64,000 nt of DNA from JAJNPS01 sp031378845. Its GTDB lineage: Bacteria > Pseudomonadota > Alphaproteobacteria > Rhodobacterales > Rhodobacteraceae. Numbering within the stretch: position 1 is the stretch's first letter; every line of letters starts with the position of its first letter. Position numbers and translations under genes: made by a program. The stretch covers positions 62,001-126,000 of the forward strand of contig JANNES010000026.1 of assembly GCA_031378845.1 (NCBI GenBank), given 5' to 3'. The notes under the pieces were generated by a model. The model had not been told where the DNA came from. It made no database searches and worked only from the letters and a program-made list of their open reading frames with translations. Below are positions 25,074 to 33,508 of the stretch, piece by piece.

Positions 25074-27284
25074 ATGACGATCGCAGCCGCCGTTGCTTGG
25101 CAAGACGTCGAACGCGCCAGCCCCGGCGCCTGTCCTGCCTGCGCGGTCGCCTCTTCGGCCAATGCCCTGGCCGAGATGGCAGGGCGTGCGGATGTGGGCG
25201 TGATGCTTTCGCTACCGTCGGCCCATTGCGCAGCCTGCATCTCGACGGTGGAACACACGCTGATGGCGGTGCCGGGCATAAGTTCGGCCCGCGTCAACCT
25301 GACACTGAAACGCGTCTCGGTCAGTGCGGCACCTGACGTGGCGCCTGCCCAAATGATCGCCGCGCTTACGGCTGCAGGCTATGAGGCGCATGAACTGGAC
25401 CGGGGGATCTTGTCGACGACGAATATGGACCAGCAAGGGCGCGAGCTGTTGATGCGCCTTGGGGTGGCGTTCTTTTCGATGATGAACATCATGCTCTTGT
25501 CGGTAGCGGTCTGGTCGGGGGCCGAAGGGGCGACGCGCGATCTTTTCCACTGGATTTCCGCGCTGATTGCCATTCCCACCGTGATCTTTGCTGGCCAGCC
25601 CTTCTTTCGGTCCGCCTGGGCGTCGTTGCGCGTCTGGCGTCTGGGCATGGATGTCCCGATTTCACTGGCGCTGATCCTCGCCTCATCGATATCCCTGTTC
25701 GAGACGATCCAGGGCGGTCATCAGGCCTATTTCGATGCGGCGGTCATGCTGTGCTTTTTCCTGCTGCTCGGGCGGTATCTCGACCACCGCACGCGCGCGC
25801 TCGCCCGCTCCGCCGCCGAAGAACTGGCAGCACTCGAAGTCCCCCGTGCCACGGTGCTTGTGGACGGATGCGACGTCGTTCGCCCGATTGCCGAGGTGCG
25901 TGTCGGGGATCATGTCCGCGTGCGCCCCGGTGGGCGGATGCCGGTCGACGGGATCGTGACGCATGGCACTTCGGAACTCGACCGGTCCTTGCTGACCGGC
26001 GAAAGCCTGCCGGTGTTTGCAGGTCCCGGCATGGCGGTCTCTGCTGGCGAGGTGAACTTGACCGGCCCCTTGACCCTGCGCGTCACGGCGGCGGGCAAGG
26101 ACAGCTCGCTGCACCGTATGGCCGACCTCGTGGCGGTCGCCGAAAGTGCCAAGACCCGCTACACCACCTTGGCCGAGCGTGCCGCCAGTTGGTACTCGCC
26201 GCTGGTGCATCTGCTGTCGTTCAGCGCTTTCGGGTTCTGGATGTGGAAAACCGGCGGCGATCTGCGCTTTGCCATCAACGTCTCGGCCGCCGTGCTGATC
26301 ATCACCTGCCCCTGCGCGCTGGGCCTTGCCGTCCCGGCAGTCGTCACATCGGCCAGCGGGCGGCTGTTCCGCAAGGGACTGCTGATCAAGAACGGCACCG
26401 CGCTGGAGCGGCTGGCAGAGGTCGATACGGTCGTGCTCGACAAGACCGGCACCTTGACCATGGGCTCGCCGGAGCCTGTCGACTTTGCGGTCCATCCGGC
26501 CTGGGTGGCAGAAATTGCTGCCGGTTTGGCGGGGGCCTCGTCACATCCCCTCGCAAGCGCGTTGGCCAAGAAAGCTGCGGATGTGGGGATCTGTGCGGCA
26601 CGAATCGAAGATGTTCAGGAGGTTCCGGGCTATGGCGTCAAAGGCCGCTATCAAGGTGCAGAAGTACGCCTTGGCCGTGCCGATTGGTGCGGGGGCGCGC
26701 CTTTGGACGTGACCGCAACCTATCTGCGCTCTGGCAATCAGACGCACGCCTTTGCCTTTGAAGACAACTTGCGTCCCGGTGCCGAGGCGGCGATTGCCGC
26801 GTTCAAGGCCATGGGCAAGGACATCCGCCTGATCTCCGGTGATGTAGAGGGTGCCGTCGGTGCTCTGGCGGCGCGCCTTGGCATCGACGACTGGACGGCG
26901 AATGCACTCCCTGCGCAAAAAGTGGCCTTGGTGGCGGGTCTCACGCAATCCGGACGCAAGGTCCTGATGATTGGCGACGGGCTGAATGATACCGCCGCCC
27001 TTGCTGCGGCGCATGTCTCGATCAGCCCGGCCACGGCATTGGACGCTGCCCGTGTCGCATCCGACATCGTGCTTTTGGGGTCCAGCATTGCCCCTGTCGC
27101 CGACGCCCTCAGGATCAGCGGGCAAACCCGACGCCGCATCATTGAGAACTTCCTGATTTCGGGTGGATACAACGTGATCGCCGTGCCTCTGGCCTTGGTC
27201 GGGATGGCGACACCTCTTGCGGCAGCCTTGGCGATGTCCTTGTCGTCGATCACCGTCTCGCTGAACGCCCTGCGGCTGAAATAG
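25074..27284 (+). CDS. ccoI: copper-exporting P1B-type ATPase CcoI (FixI/CopA2)
   Basis: This 736-residue ATPase delivers copper to the periplasm for the CuB site of cbb3 oxidase. In order it has an extra N-terminal CPAC pair (near residue 20) and a heavy-metal-associated domain with HCAAC near residue 53. Then come membrane helices with the CPC transport motif (ITCPCALGLA), the phosphorylation loop DKTGTLT, the SHPLASA motif and the hinge GDGLNDTAAL. Every catalytic element is intact. It starts at ATG 25074, 4 bases after ccoH. Confidence 0.96.
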   Translation: MTIAAAVAWQDVERASPGACPACAVASSANALAEMAGRADVGVMLSLPSAHCAACISTVEHTLMAVPGISSARVNLTLKRVSVSAAPDVAPAQMIAALTAAGYEAHELDRGILSTTNMDQQGRELLMRLGVAFFSMMNIMLLSVAVWSGAEGATRDLFHWISALIAIPTVIFAGQPFFRSAWASLRVWRLGMDVPISLALILASSISLFETIQGGHQAYFDAAVMLCFFLLLGRYLDHRTRALARSAAEELAALEVPRATVLVDGCDVVRPIAEVRVGDHVRVRPGGRMPVDGIVTHGTSELDRSLLTGESLPVFAGPGMAVSAGEVNLTGPLTLRVTAAGKDSSLHRMADLVAVAESAKTRYTTLAERAASWYSPLVHLLSFSAFGFWMWKTGGDLRFAINVSAAVLIITCPCALGLAVPAVVTSASGRLFRKGLLIKNGTALERLAEVDTVVLDKTGTLTMGSPEPVDFAVHPAWVAEIAAGLAGASSHPLASALAKKAADVGICAARIEDVQEVPGYGVKGRYQGAEVRLGRADWCGGAPLDVTATYLRSGNQTHAFAFEDNLRPGAEAAIAAFKAMGKDIRLISGDVEGAVGALAARLGIDDWTANALPAQKVALVAGLTQSGRKVLMIGDGLNDTAALAAAHVSISPATALDAARVASDIVLLGSSIAPVADALRISGQTRRRIIENFLISGGYNVIAVPLALVGMATPLAAALAMSLSSITVSLNALRLK

Positions 27285-27294
27285 GAGTTTGGGA

Positions 27295-27480
27295 ATGGAG
27301 ATTCTGGCCTATCTGATCCCGATCTCGCTGATCCTTGGGGGGACCGGGCTCGCCGCGTTTTTCTGGGCCATGCGCAGCCACCAGTTCGACGACCCCGAAG
27401 GTGACGCAGCGCGAATCCTCTGTGATGACTGGGACCAAAACCCCAAGCCCGCACCCGCAAAGCAGGCCAAACCCCTTTAG
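27295..27480 (+). CDS. ccoS: cbb3 oxidase maturation protein CcoS
   Basis: This 61-residue protein has one membrane helix (about residues 3-25) followed by the family motif MRSHQFDDPEGDAARIL. CcoS is needed for cofactor insertion into cbb3 oxidase. ATG 27295 has TAGGAGTTTGGG upstream and follows the ccoI stop by 10 bases. It closes the assembly operon. Confidence 0.92.
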   Translation: MEILAYLIPISLILGGTGLAAFFWAMRSHQFDDPEGDAARILCDDWDQNPKPAPAKQAKPL

Positions 27481-27564
27481 TGTTTCAACGCTTCACGTCC
27501 CCGGCAAGCGGCTGGCGGGATCCCCTCATTGTCTCTATATTCGCGTCAACCCGAGGAGGCACAA

Positions 27565-28221
27565 ATGTTTTTCGCAAACGCCAAAAAGCTGGAAATGGTT
27601 ACCGCAGCGCTTGCCTTGCCTGGACGACCAGAACCGCTGGCGACGGCCCAGTATCACTTCATCTCCGGCATCCCGCTGAAATCGCCCGTCCCGCCGGGCA
27701 TGGCCGAGGCAATGTTTGGCATGGGCTGTTTCTGGGGGGTGGAGCGCAAGTTCTGGCAAGTGCCGGGCGTGTGGCTGACCATGGTCGGCTATGCGGGCGG
27801 CTTCACGCCCAATCCGACCTACAAAGAAACCTGCACGCAGCTTACGGGCCATAGTGAGGTTGTCCGTGTGACCTATGACCCGGCTGTGGTCAGCTATGAA
27901 GATTTGCTCAAGCTTTTCTGGGAAGGGCATGACCCGACACAAGGGATGCGGCAAGGCAACGACATGGGCTCGACCTACCGGTCGGGGATCTACACCTACA
28001 CGCCAGAGCAGGCCGAAGCAGCCGAGGCCAGCAAGGCGGTTTTTGCGCCACGCCTCAAGGCCGCAGGCTACGGCGCCATCACGACCGAGATCGTGCCCGC
28101 TCCGGTGTTCTACTTTGCCGAAGACTACCACCAGCAGTACTTGGCCAAGAACCCAGACGGCTATTGCGGGATCGGCGGTACCGGCGTGACCTGCCCGATC
28201 GGGGTGGGCGTGCGCGCCTGA
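27565..28221 (+). CDS. msrA: peptide methionine-S-sulfoxide reductase MsrA
   Basis: The product has 218 residues from ATG 27565 with a strong GAGGAGG site. The catalytic motif GCFWG has Cys55. YKETCTQLTGHSEVVRVTYDP and FAEDYHQQYL are standard. The C-terminal CGIGGTGVTC carries the two resolving cysteines (C201, C210), as in the longer E. coli-type enzymes. It reduces S-sulfoxides of methionine and so repairs oxidised proteins. It follows ccoS by 84 bases on the same strand and ends at a strong terminator. Confidence 0.95.
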   Translation: MFFANAKKLEMVTAALALPGRPEPLATAQYHFISGIPLKSPVPPGMAEAMFGMGCFWGVERKFWQVPGVWLTMVGYAGGFTPNPTYKETCTQLTGHSEVVRVTYDPAVVSYEDLLKLFWEGHDPTQGMRQGNDMGSTYRSGIYTYTPEQAEAAEASKAVFAPRLKAAGYGAITTEIVPAPVFYFAEDYHQQYLAKNPDGYCGIGGTGVTCPIGVGVRA

Positions 28222-28249
28222 CCGCTCGGACCGCGGGAAAAGACAAAGC

Positions 28250-28281
28250 AGGACCGGGGCGCGCCTTCGGTCCTTTTTTTT
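28250..28281 (+). terminator. rho-independent terminator after msrA
   Basis: AGGACCG pairs with CGGTCCT around a GC-rich loop and is followed by eight T. It lies about 30 bases past the msrA stop and closes this transcription unit. Confidence 0.9.
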
Positions 28282-28374
28282 CTGCCGGGTTGCGCCTTGC
28301 GCCGGAATTTGCGATGCGGTGAGGCTGGTATCTGGGCAAGCCCGGTTGTCACAAGTTCGTACCTCGGGGTGGTA

Positions 28375-29247
28375 ATGGCGCGTCAGAAACTGGACACCCG
28401 TGCGGTCGGGCTGGATGTGGGCCTGTCCTTTGTCCGCTGGCTGACCGGCGCGGAGCATCTGCATTACGGGGTCTGGACCGGCCTCGAGGTGACCGCAGGC
28501 AATCTGCGTGCTGCACAAGACGCTTATTCCGCCCGTCTCTTTGCCCATCTGCCCGACCGGTCGGCCTTGCGCGTCCTCGATATCGGCGGTGGTGCCGGTG
28601 AGACAGCCGCAAAACTGATCACCCTTGGCCACAATGTCGATATCGTCGTGCCGTCGGCTTTTCTTGCCGGACGCTGCCGCATCAACGCGCCGACGGCAAA
28701 CGTGCATGAATGCTTGTTCGAGGATTTCAAAGGCACCGGCCCTTATGATCTGTGCCTGTTTTCAGAGAGCTTCCAGTACATCCCGCTAGAGCTAGGTCTG
28801 GCCCGCGCGATGTCGCTTTTGGCGCAAGACGGCGAAGTGCTCATCGGCGATTGTTTTCGCAGCGATGCGTTTCGCCCCGGTCCCGTCAAGGCGACGGTCG
28901 GTGGTGGCCATCGGCTATCGGCATTCCGCAGCCTGATCGCGGCGTTGCCGATGGATGTTATCGCCGAAGAGGACATCTCGGCGGCCGTGGCCCCGTCTAT
29001 TGATCTGGAACAGGCGCTCTTTCACGTCGTTGGACATGCCGTGACGCGCCTTGATGCCGAGTTTACGGTCAAGCGGCCCAGTCGGTGGCGGTTCGCACGC
29101 TGGGTCTTTGAGCGCATGTCGAGCGCGCGTCAGCGCCAGCGGCTGGCGCAACGGTTCTTTGCATCAACGCGCACGTCGTCAGCGTTTCTGGCCAACAATC
29201 ACTACATGCTGATCAGGCTGCGCACGCGCGCAGCGGCAACCCGCTGA
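28375..29247 (+). CDS. class I SAM-dependent methyltransferase, substrate unknown
   Basis: The product has 290 residues from ATG 28375 with GGGGTGG upstream. The SAM-binding motif I is VLDIGGGAGETAAKL near residue 70. Motif II/III pieces (YDLCLFSESFQYIPLELGLARAMSLL, then DGEVLIGDCF) place it with type-11-like methyltransferases. The C-terminal part (residues 210-290) is basic, with many Arg and Gln, and has no recognised domain. It is followed after 13 bases by prmA, so co-expression is likely, but nothing shows that they share a substrate. Confidence 0.75.
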   Translation: MARQKLDTRAVGLDVGLSFVRWLTGAEHLHYGVWTGLEVTAGNLRAAQDAYSARLFAHLPDRSALRVLDIGGGAGETAAKLITLGHNVDIVVPSAFLAGRCRINAPTANVHECLFEDFKGTGPYDLCLFSESFQYIPLELGLARAMSLLAQDGEVLIGDCFRSDAFRPGPVKATVGGGHRLSAFRSLIAALPMDVIAEEDISAAVAPSIDLEQALFHVVGHAVTRLDAEFTVKRPSRWRFARWVFERMSSARQRQRLAQRFFASTRTSSAFLANNHYMLIRLRTRAAATR

Positions 29248-29260
29248 AAGGCCCCATGCC

Positions 29261-30133
29261 ATGCCCACCTATTCCGCTCTGACGACCTTGATGGGCGAGG
29301 CCCCGGCGCAGGGTCTGGCGGCCGCAATGGAGCGGATGTCGCCAGAACCCGTCGGCGTCGGTATCTTTGAGGTCGAGGACGGCTCCGGCCTGTGGGAAGT
29401 GGGCGCGTATTTTATCGAGCCTCCGACCGGGGCCACGCTGGACATGTTGGCGGTGGCTTTTGACGCGCGTCCCTTTGCGCTGTCGGAATTGCCCGAGATC
29501 GACTGGGTTGCCAAGGTCCGGCGCGAGCTGAGCCCGGTTGAGGCAGGGCGCTTCTTTGTCCATGGAACGCATGACCGCGACCGCGTGCCGCCGGGCCGCG
29601 TGGCGCTGGAGATTGAGGCGACCGTCGCGTTTGGCACCGGTCATCATGGCACCACCTTGGGCTGCCTGCGCGCGCTGGACCGGCTGCTGGATGCAGGGGT
29701 GCAGCCGCGCAATGTCGCCGACATCGGCTGCGGGACCGCCGTTCTGGCGATGGCGGCGGCGCGTTGCCTGCCGGAGGCACGCGTTATTGCCTCTGACATA
29801 GACTCCGTAGCGGTCGAGGTGGCGGTCGCGAATGTGGCGGTCAACAGCCTCAAGGATCGGGTGAAATGTCGCGAGGCCGCCGGGTTCAACCACCCCGATC
29901 TCGCCGCCGCTGCGCCGTTTGATCTGGTCTTTGCCAATATCCTCAAGGGGCCCTTGGTTGAACTTGCTCCTGCGATGGCCGCAAATGTGAGCCGGGCCGG
30001 GCAGGTGATTCTATCGGGGCTGCTTGTTGTTCAGGCCGATGCAATCATTGATGCCTACAGGATTGCGGGATTCAACCTGAAGTCGAAAGAGGACATCGGA
30101 GAGTGGTCGACTCTTTGCCTCACTCGCGCATAG
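29261..30133 (+). CDS. prmA: ribosomal protein L11 methyltransferase
   Basis: This 290-residue enzyme trimethylates lysines of ribosomal protein L11. The PrmA signature is clear: EATVAFGTGHHGTTLGCLRAL, then the SAM loop VADIGCGTAVLAMAA, then the catalytic-region sequence FDLVFANILKGPLVELAP. The N-terminal substrate-binding domain is of usual length. ATG 29261 lies 13 bases after the upstream methyltransferase gene. The C-terminal end GEWSTLCLTR is typical. Confidence 0.94.
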   Translation: MPTYSALTTLMGEAPAQGLAAAMERMSPEPVGVGIFEVEDGSGLWEVGAYFIEPPTGATLDMLAVAFDARPFALSELPEIDWVAKVRRELSPVEAGRFFVHGTHDRDRVPPGRVALEIEATVAFGTGHHGTTLGCLRALDRLLDAGVQPRNVADIGCGTAVLAMAAARCLPEARVIASDIDSVAVEVAVANVAVNSLKDRVKCREAAGFNHPDLAAAAPFDLVFANILKGPLVELAPAMAANVSRAGQVILSGLLVVQADAIIDAYRIAGFNLKSKEDIGEWSTLCLTRA

Positions 30134-30249
30134 GCAGAGCGGGCCGAGGTTATGTGGCTGAATAGTGCTGGTTTTGGCCGCAGAATTGCCACATTTTGAC
30201 CGTAACTTTTTCTTACTGAATAGAGTTAGATTACAAGTGAGTAAGTCAA

Positions 30250-30621
30250 ATGTGGGCTGATCCGAACCTGAATGACTTTTACAAGCGCGTGGCACGCATC
30301 GAATATACGCACGCCCGCGGCCATGGATTTATCGCGGCGGGGACGCTCGGACGTGCCGCGTTCGCTCCACGCAAACAACGCCGCACGCCGATCTTGGGGC
30401 CGTTGATCATGATCATCGTGTTCGGGTTCGCGCTCAAGGGCGTCATCCATCATCAGCTGGGCACGGATGTCTATAACGCCCGTGTCACGGCTCTGCTTGA
30501 CAGTCAGGGGATCGACCGACTGGGTGGCCAACTGATGCAGGCGGACCCGCTGACCTTGATGATCTCCAGACAGATCTCGGCGTCATTGGCCCCGGGCGGG
30601 ATCCTTAACGTCGCAGGTTGA
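30250..30621 (+). CDS. hypothetical single-pass membrane protein, 123 residues
   Basis: ATG 30250 opens MWADPNLNDFYKRVARIE, a start I associate with a conserved Rhodobacterales family without a known role. A single hydrophobic helix lies at about residues 48-64 (GPLIMIIVFGFALKGVI), with a basic stretch before it (PRKQRRTP), so the N-terminus should be cytoplasmic. The rest is a soluble tail with many Leu and Gln. The ribosome-binding site is weak. A bidirectional-type terminator follows. Confidence 0.7.
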   Translation: MWADPNLNDFYKRVARIEYTHARGHGFIAAGTLGRAAFAPRKQRRTPILGPLIMIIVFGFALKGVIHHQLGTDVYNARVTALLDSQGIDRLGGQLMQADPLTLMISRQISASLAPGGILNVAG

Positions 30622-30656
30622 TCCCGCGCCGGGAATGCCGTTGCGTCTCGGATAGC

Positions 30657-30692
30657 AAAAGGCCGCTGACATTGTTGTCAGCGACCTTTTTC
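30657..30692. terminator. bidirectional terminator between convergent small genes
   Basis: The core GCTGACA and TGTCAGC form a stem around a TTGT loop and lie within AAAAGG on the left and CCTTTTT on the right. The A-run and T-run allow it to end transcription from both the membrane-protein gene and the convergent DUF1127 gene. Confidence 0.85.
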
Positions 30693-30726
30693 GTGGGCTT
30701 GGGCTCTTCGCGCCCTACCGGGACGT

Positions 30727-30930
30727 TCAGCGACCCAGAAACTCGATGTCGCCGCGGCACAGACCGATATCGTCAAGTTCGCGGTTGGACAGTTTCGAAA
30801 GTGCTTTGCGGGTCACGCGGGCATCGTTCCAGTTCGCAAACGCGGACAGGGCGAGGCTCACAGCGTTGACGGCGCGGTAAGTTGCGATGGCGCTCAGCGG
30901 CGCCGCGCGGGACGGCTGATAGACGGCCAT
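30727..30930 (-). CDS. DUF1127 family small protein
   Basis: ATG 30930 is preferred because AAAAGGAA lies at the right distance; the ATG at 30948 has none. The 67-residue basic protein ends with the family signature RKALSKLSNRELDDIGLCRGDIEFLGR. Small DUF1127 proteins in alphaproteobacteria are stress-induced and some, such as CcaF1 of R. sphaeroides, bind RNA and affect its turnover. The 320-base region upstream is gene-free and carries two similar palindromes, so regulated expression is plausible. Confidence 0.88.
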   Translation of the reverse strand: MAVYQPSRAAPLSAIATYRAVNAVSLALSAFANWNDARVTRKALSKLSNRELDDIGLCRGDIEFLGR

Positions 30931-31042
30931 AGCGGTATTCCTTTTCATAACTTGTTTACACCGGGCTCAACATTTGTGCTCGATGGACAGTATTTAGGCG
31001 TGTTGTGAATGCGGGGCAATCTGATCTATCGCAAAGCAGCCA

Positions 31043-31055
31043 TGCGCTTGGCGCA
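31043..31055. promoter_or_regulatory. palindrome TGCGCTTGGCGCA, first of a pair
   Basis: TGCGC and GCGCA flank three bases; one more A/T pair outside extends it to 15 bases. It is the same as the site at 31153 except for the middle base. It is an operator candidate for an unknown dimeric regulator. Confidence 0.45.
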
Positions 31056-31152
31056 TAGCGAATTTCACAGTTTCTTCACAATTACCTGAATGAAAGCAGC
31101 TATCTGCACCATTTTTGTCGGTTTCAGGCAATCAAGCGTCGGTTCCTATCCT

Positions 31153-31165
31153 TGCGCTGGGCGCA
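31153..31165. promoter_or_regulatory. palindrome TGCGCTGGGCGCA, second of a pair
   Basis: It differs from the site at 31043 only at the central base. The two centres are 110 bases apart, about ten helical turns, which would allow looping. It lies 86 bases before the ruvC start. Confidence 0.45.
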
Positions 31166-31202
31166 TTGCTCTGGCGGTCATCGTGGTTTTCGATTGGCGC
31201 GT

Positions 31203-31217
31203 GTTCTCTTTTCGTGC
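31203..31217 (+). promoter_or_regulatory. near-match to LexA box upstream of ruvC
   Basis: GTTC-N7-GTGC differs by one base from the Rhodobacter/Rhizobium LexA consensus GTTC-N7-GTTC. It ends 33 bases before the ruvC start, and ruvCAB is a known SOS target in many bacteria. One mismatch in an eight-base motif can be chance. Confidence 0.3.
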
Positions 31218-31250
31218 TAGTCCGCAGAAAACGAGCAAAAAAGGGCAGGG

Positions 31251-31763
31251 ATGCGTGTTCTCGGGATTGATCCAGGTCTGAGAAACCTCGGCTGGGGCGT
31301 GATTGATGTCTCGGGCGCGCGGATCAACCATGTGGCAAATGGCATCTGTCATACCGATGGCGCGGACGGAACACTGGCTGTTCGCCTTGCGGATCTTTAT
31401 GCGCAACTTACCGAAGTCCTGCGGACGTACACCCCTGAGGCAGCCGCAGTCGAGCATACTTTTGTGAACAAGGATGCAGTGGCGACGCTGAAACTGGGGC
31501 AGGCGCGGGGGATCGCCCTTCTGGTGCCTGCGCAGTTTGGGCTTGTCGTCGGTGAATACGCCCCAAACGCGGTCAAGAAGACAGTTGTCGGGGTCGGCCA
31601 TGCGGCCAAGGTGCAGGTGGATCACATGGTGCGCATCCATCTGCCGGGTGTCGTCATCGCCGGGCCGGATGCCGCGGACGCGCTTGCGGTCGCCATCTGT
31701 CACGCCCACCACCTGCAATCGGCGGGCCGATTGACCGCCGCGCTGCAAAGGGCCGCAGGATGA
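31251..31763 (+). CDS. ruvC: crossover junction endodeoxyribonuclease RuvC
   Basis: This 170-residue RNase H-fold nuclease cuts Holliday junctions. The acidic catalytic residues are Asp7 (GIDPG), Glu68 (AVEHTFVNKD), Asp140 and Asp143 (GPDAADALAVAICHAH). The ATG 31251 start lies after AAAAAAGGGCAGGG. It overlaps ruvA by four bases, and the order ruvC-ruvA-ruvB forms one operon. Confidence 0.96.
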   Translation: MRVLGIDPGLRNLGWGVIDVSGARINHVANGICHTDGADGTLAVRLADLYAQLTEVLRTYTPEAAAVEHTFVNKDAVATLKLGQARGIALLVPAQFGLVVGEYAPNAVKKTVVGVGHAAKVQVDHMVRIHLPGVVIAGPDAADALAVAICHAHHLQSAGRLTAALQRAAG

Positions 31764-32434
31764 TCGGGCGCATCGCCGGGCGACTGGACTGGCGCGGTGC
31801 GGATCAGATCCTGATCGATGTGCGGGGCGTCGGCTACATCGTCTATGTGAGCGACCGGACACTGGTTGGCCTGCCAGGGATCGGCGAAGCAGTGGCGCTT
31901 TATACCGACCTTCTGGTGCGCGAGGACCTTTTGCAGTTGTTCGGCTTTCCGACAATGATCGAGAAGGAATGGCACAAGCTTCTGATGACCGTGCAGGGTG
32001 TGGGGGCCAAGGCGTCGATGGCAATCCTTGGGACGTTGGGCGCCGAGGGTGTCGCGCGGGCGATTGCATTGGGCGATGCGCGCGCGGTTCAGGCCGCACA
32101 AGGTGTCGGACCAAAACTGGCGCAGCGGGTGATCCTGGAGCTGAAATCCAAGGCCCCGGGCCTGATGGCGGCAGGCGCTAACCTCGCCGCGCGCGCCGAT
32201 CCGGGTGACATGGTGATCGAGCCAAACGCCCCGACGTCGCCAGCCCGGGTGCAGACCGCGACAGCGGCTCAGTCGCGTGCCGGCGCGTCGGCAGATGCGT
32301 TGTCGGCGCTGGTCAATCTCGGCTATGGTCACGGCGATGCGGCACAGGCGATCGCGACGGCAGGCGGCGACGCCCCGAATGCCGATGCCGCAACCCTGAT
32401 CCGCGCTGCGCTGCGCTTCTTGGCGCCGAGGTAG
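31760..32434 (+). CDS. ruvA: Holliday junction branch migration protein RuvA
   Basis: This 224-residue junction-recognition protein recruits RuvB. It has an N-terminal OB fold (MIGRIAGRLDWRGADQILIDVRGVGYIVYVS), two helix-hairpin-helix motifs (MTVQGVGAKASMAILGTLG and AAQGVGPKLAQRVILELK), and the flexible C-terminal domain III that contacts RuvB (DALSALVNLGYGHGDAAQAI). It starts at ATG 31760, overlapping ruvC, and ends 3 bases before ruvB. Confidence 0.96.
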   Translation: MIGRIAGRLDWRGADQILIDVRGVGYIVYVSDRTLVGLPGIGEAVALYTDLLVREDLLQLFGFPTMIEKEWHKLLMTVQGVGAKASMAILGTLGAEGVARAIALGDARAVQAAQGVGPKLAQRVILELKSKAPGLMAAGANLAARADPGDMVIEPNAPTSPARVQTATAAQSRAGASADALSALVNLGYGHGDAAQAIATAGGDAPNADAATLIRAALRFLAPR

Positions 32435-32437
32435 CCG

Positions 32438-33463
32438 ATGACGCCCGACCCCGCCTTGCGCCCCGCCACGCTGCCCGAGGACCTTGATCGCGCCTTGCGT
32501 CCGCAGATGCTGGCCGAGTTCATCGGTCAGGCCGAGGTGCGGGCCAACCTTGCCGTCTTCATAGAATCCGCCAAGATGCGGGGCGAGGCGATGGATCACA
32601 CGCTGTTTCACGGGCCTCCCGGTCTGGGCAAGACCACGCTGGCGCAGATCATGGCGCGCGAACTTGGGGTCGGGTTCCGGATGACCTCAGGTCCGGTGCT
32701 GGCGCGGCCTGGCGATCTGGCCGCGATCCTCACCAATCTGGAACCCCGGGATGTTCTGTTCATCGACGAGATTCACCGGCTGTCACCTGTGGTCGAAGAG
32801 GTGCTGTATCCGGCGCTGGAGGATTTCGCGCTGGATCTCGTGATCGGCGAGGGACCTGCGGCGCGGACGGTGCGGATCGACCTGCAGCCCTTCACGCTGG
32901 TGGGGGCGACGACGCGGCTGGGGTTGCTGACCACGCCCTTGCGGGACCGGTTCGGGATCCCGACGCGGCTGGAGTTCTACAGCGAGGCGGAGTTGTTCGA
33001 GATCGTTACCCGTGGCGCGCGGCTCTTGAAGGTCGAGGCGGAACCGGAGGGTTGCCGCGAGATTGCCCGCCGGGCGCGGGGCACGCCAAGGATTGCGGGC
33101 AGGCTGTTGCGGCGGGTCGTTGATTTCGCGCTGGTGGAGGAAGGCGGCAAAGTCAGCCGCGCGCTCGCGGATCGGGCGCTGACGCGGCTTGGGGTGGATC
33201 ATCTGGGGCTGGACGGCGCGGATCGGCGTTACCTGACCCTGCTCGCCGACAATTATGGCGGCGGGCCGGTCGGGGTGGAGACTATCGCAGCGGCGCTGAG
33301 CGAGCCGAGGGATGCCATCGAGGAAGTGATCGAGCCCTATTTGCTGCAGCAGGGCCTGCTGCTGCGCACCCCCCGGGGGAGGATGCTGGGCATGAAGGCC
33401 TGGCGGCATCTGGGGCTGGAGCCGCCAAAGGGGCCGGGGCAGACGGATTTGTTTGAGGTTTGA
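32438..33463 (+). CDS. ruvB: Holliday junction branch migration ATPase RuvB
   Basis: This 341-residue AAA+ motor drives branch migration. Walker A is GPPGLGKT (residues 59-66), Walker B is FIDEIHRL, and the sensor region reads TLVGATTRLGLLTTPLRDRFG. The C-terminal winged helix is complete (EPYLLQQGLLLRTPRGRM). It starts at ATG 32438 and is last in ruvCAB. A gene-free gap of 540 bases follows. Confidence 0.97.
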   Translation: MTPDPALRPATLPEDLDRALRPQMLAEFIGQAEVRANLAVFIESAKMRGEAMDHTLFHGPPGLGKTTLAQIMARELGVGFRMTSGPVLARPGDLAAILTNLEPRDVLFIDEIHRLSPVVEEVLYPALEDFALDLVIGEGPAARTVRIDLQPFTLVGATTRLGLLTTPLRDRFGIPTRLEFYSEAELFEIVTRGARLLKVEAEPEGCREIARRARGTPRIAGRLLRRVVDFALVEEGGKVSRALADRALTRLGVDHLGLDGADRRYLTLLADNYGGGPVGVETIAAALSEPRDAIEEVIEPYLLQQGLLLRTPRGRMLGMKAWRHLGLEPPKGPGQTDLFEV

Positions 33464-33494
33464 CCTGCCGTCGCGAGTCGGGGTGGGTATTTTG

Positions 33495-33508
33495 TTGATT
33501 TTTATCAA
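33495..33508. promoter_or_regulatory. orphan perfect FNR box
   Basis: TTGATTTTTATCAA matches TTGAT-N4-ATCAA at every fixed base. It lies 32 bases after ruvB and about 500 bases before ybgC, with no gene in between. TATTTAA at 33524 could serve as part of a -10 element. Confidence 0.7.

Larger units (their letters stand above)
30931..31250. other. 320-base divergent regulatory region between DUF1127 and ruvC
   Basis: No gene is supported. The region is AT-rich compared with its neighbours and should hold promoters for both flanking genes. It contains two near-identical palindromes (31043-31055 and 31153-31165) and a near-match to the alphaproteobacterial LexA box at 31203-31217. Confidence 0.6.

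Noticed and set aside
30152..30194. ATGTGGC / GCCACAT inverted repeat after prmA as a terminator
   Set aside because: The seven-pair stem spans a 29-base loop and the T-run is short; too weak to call.
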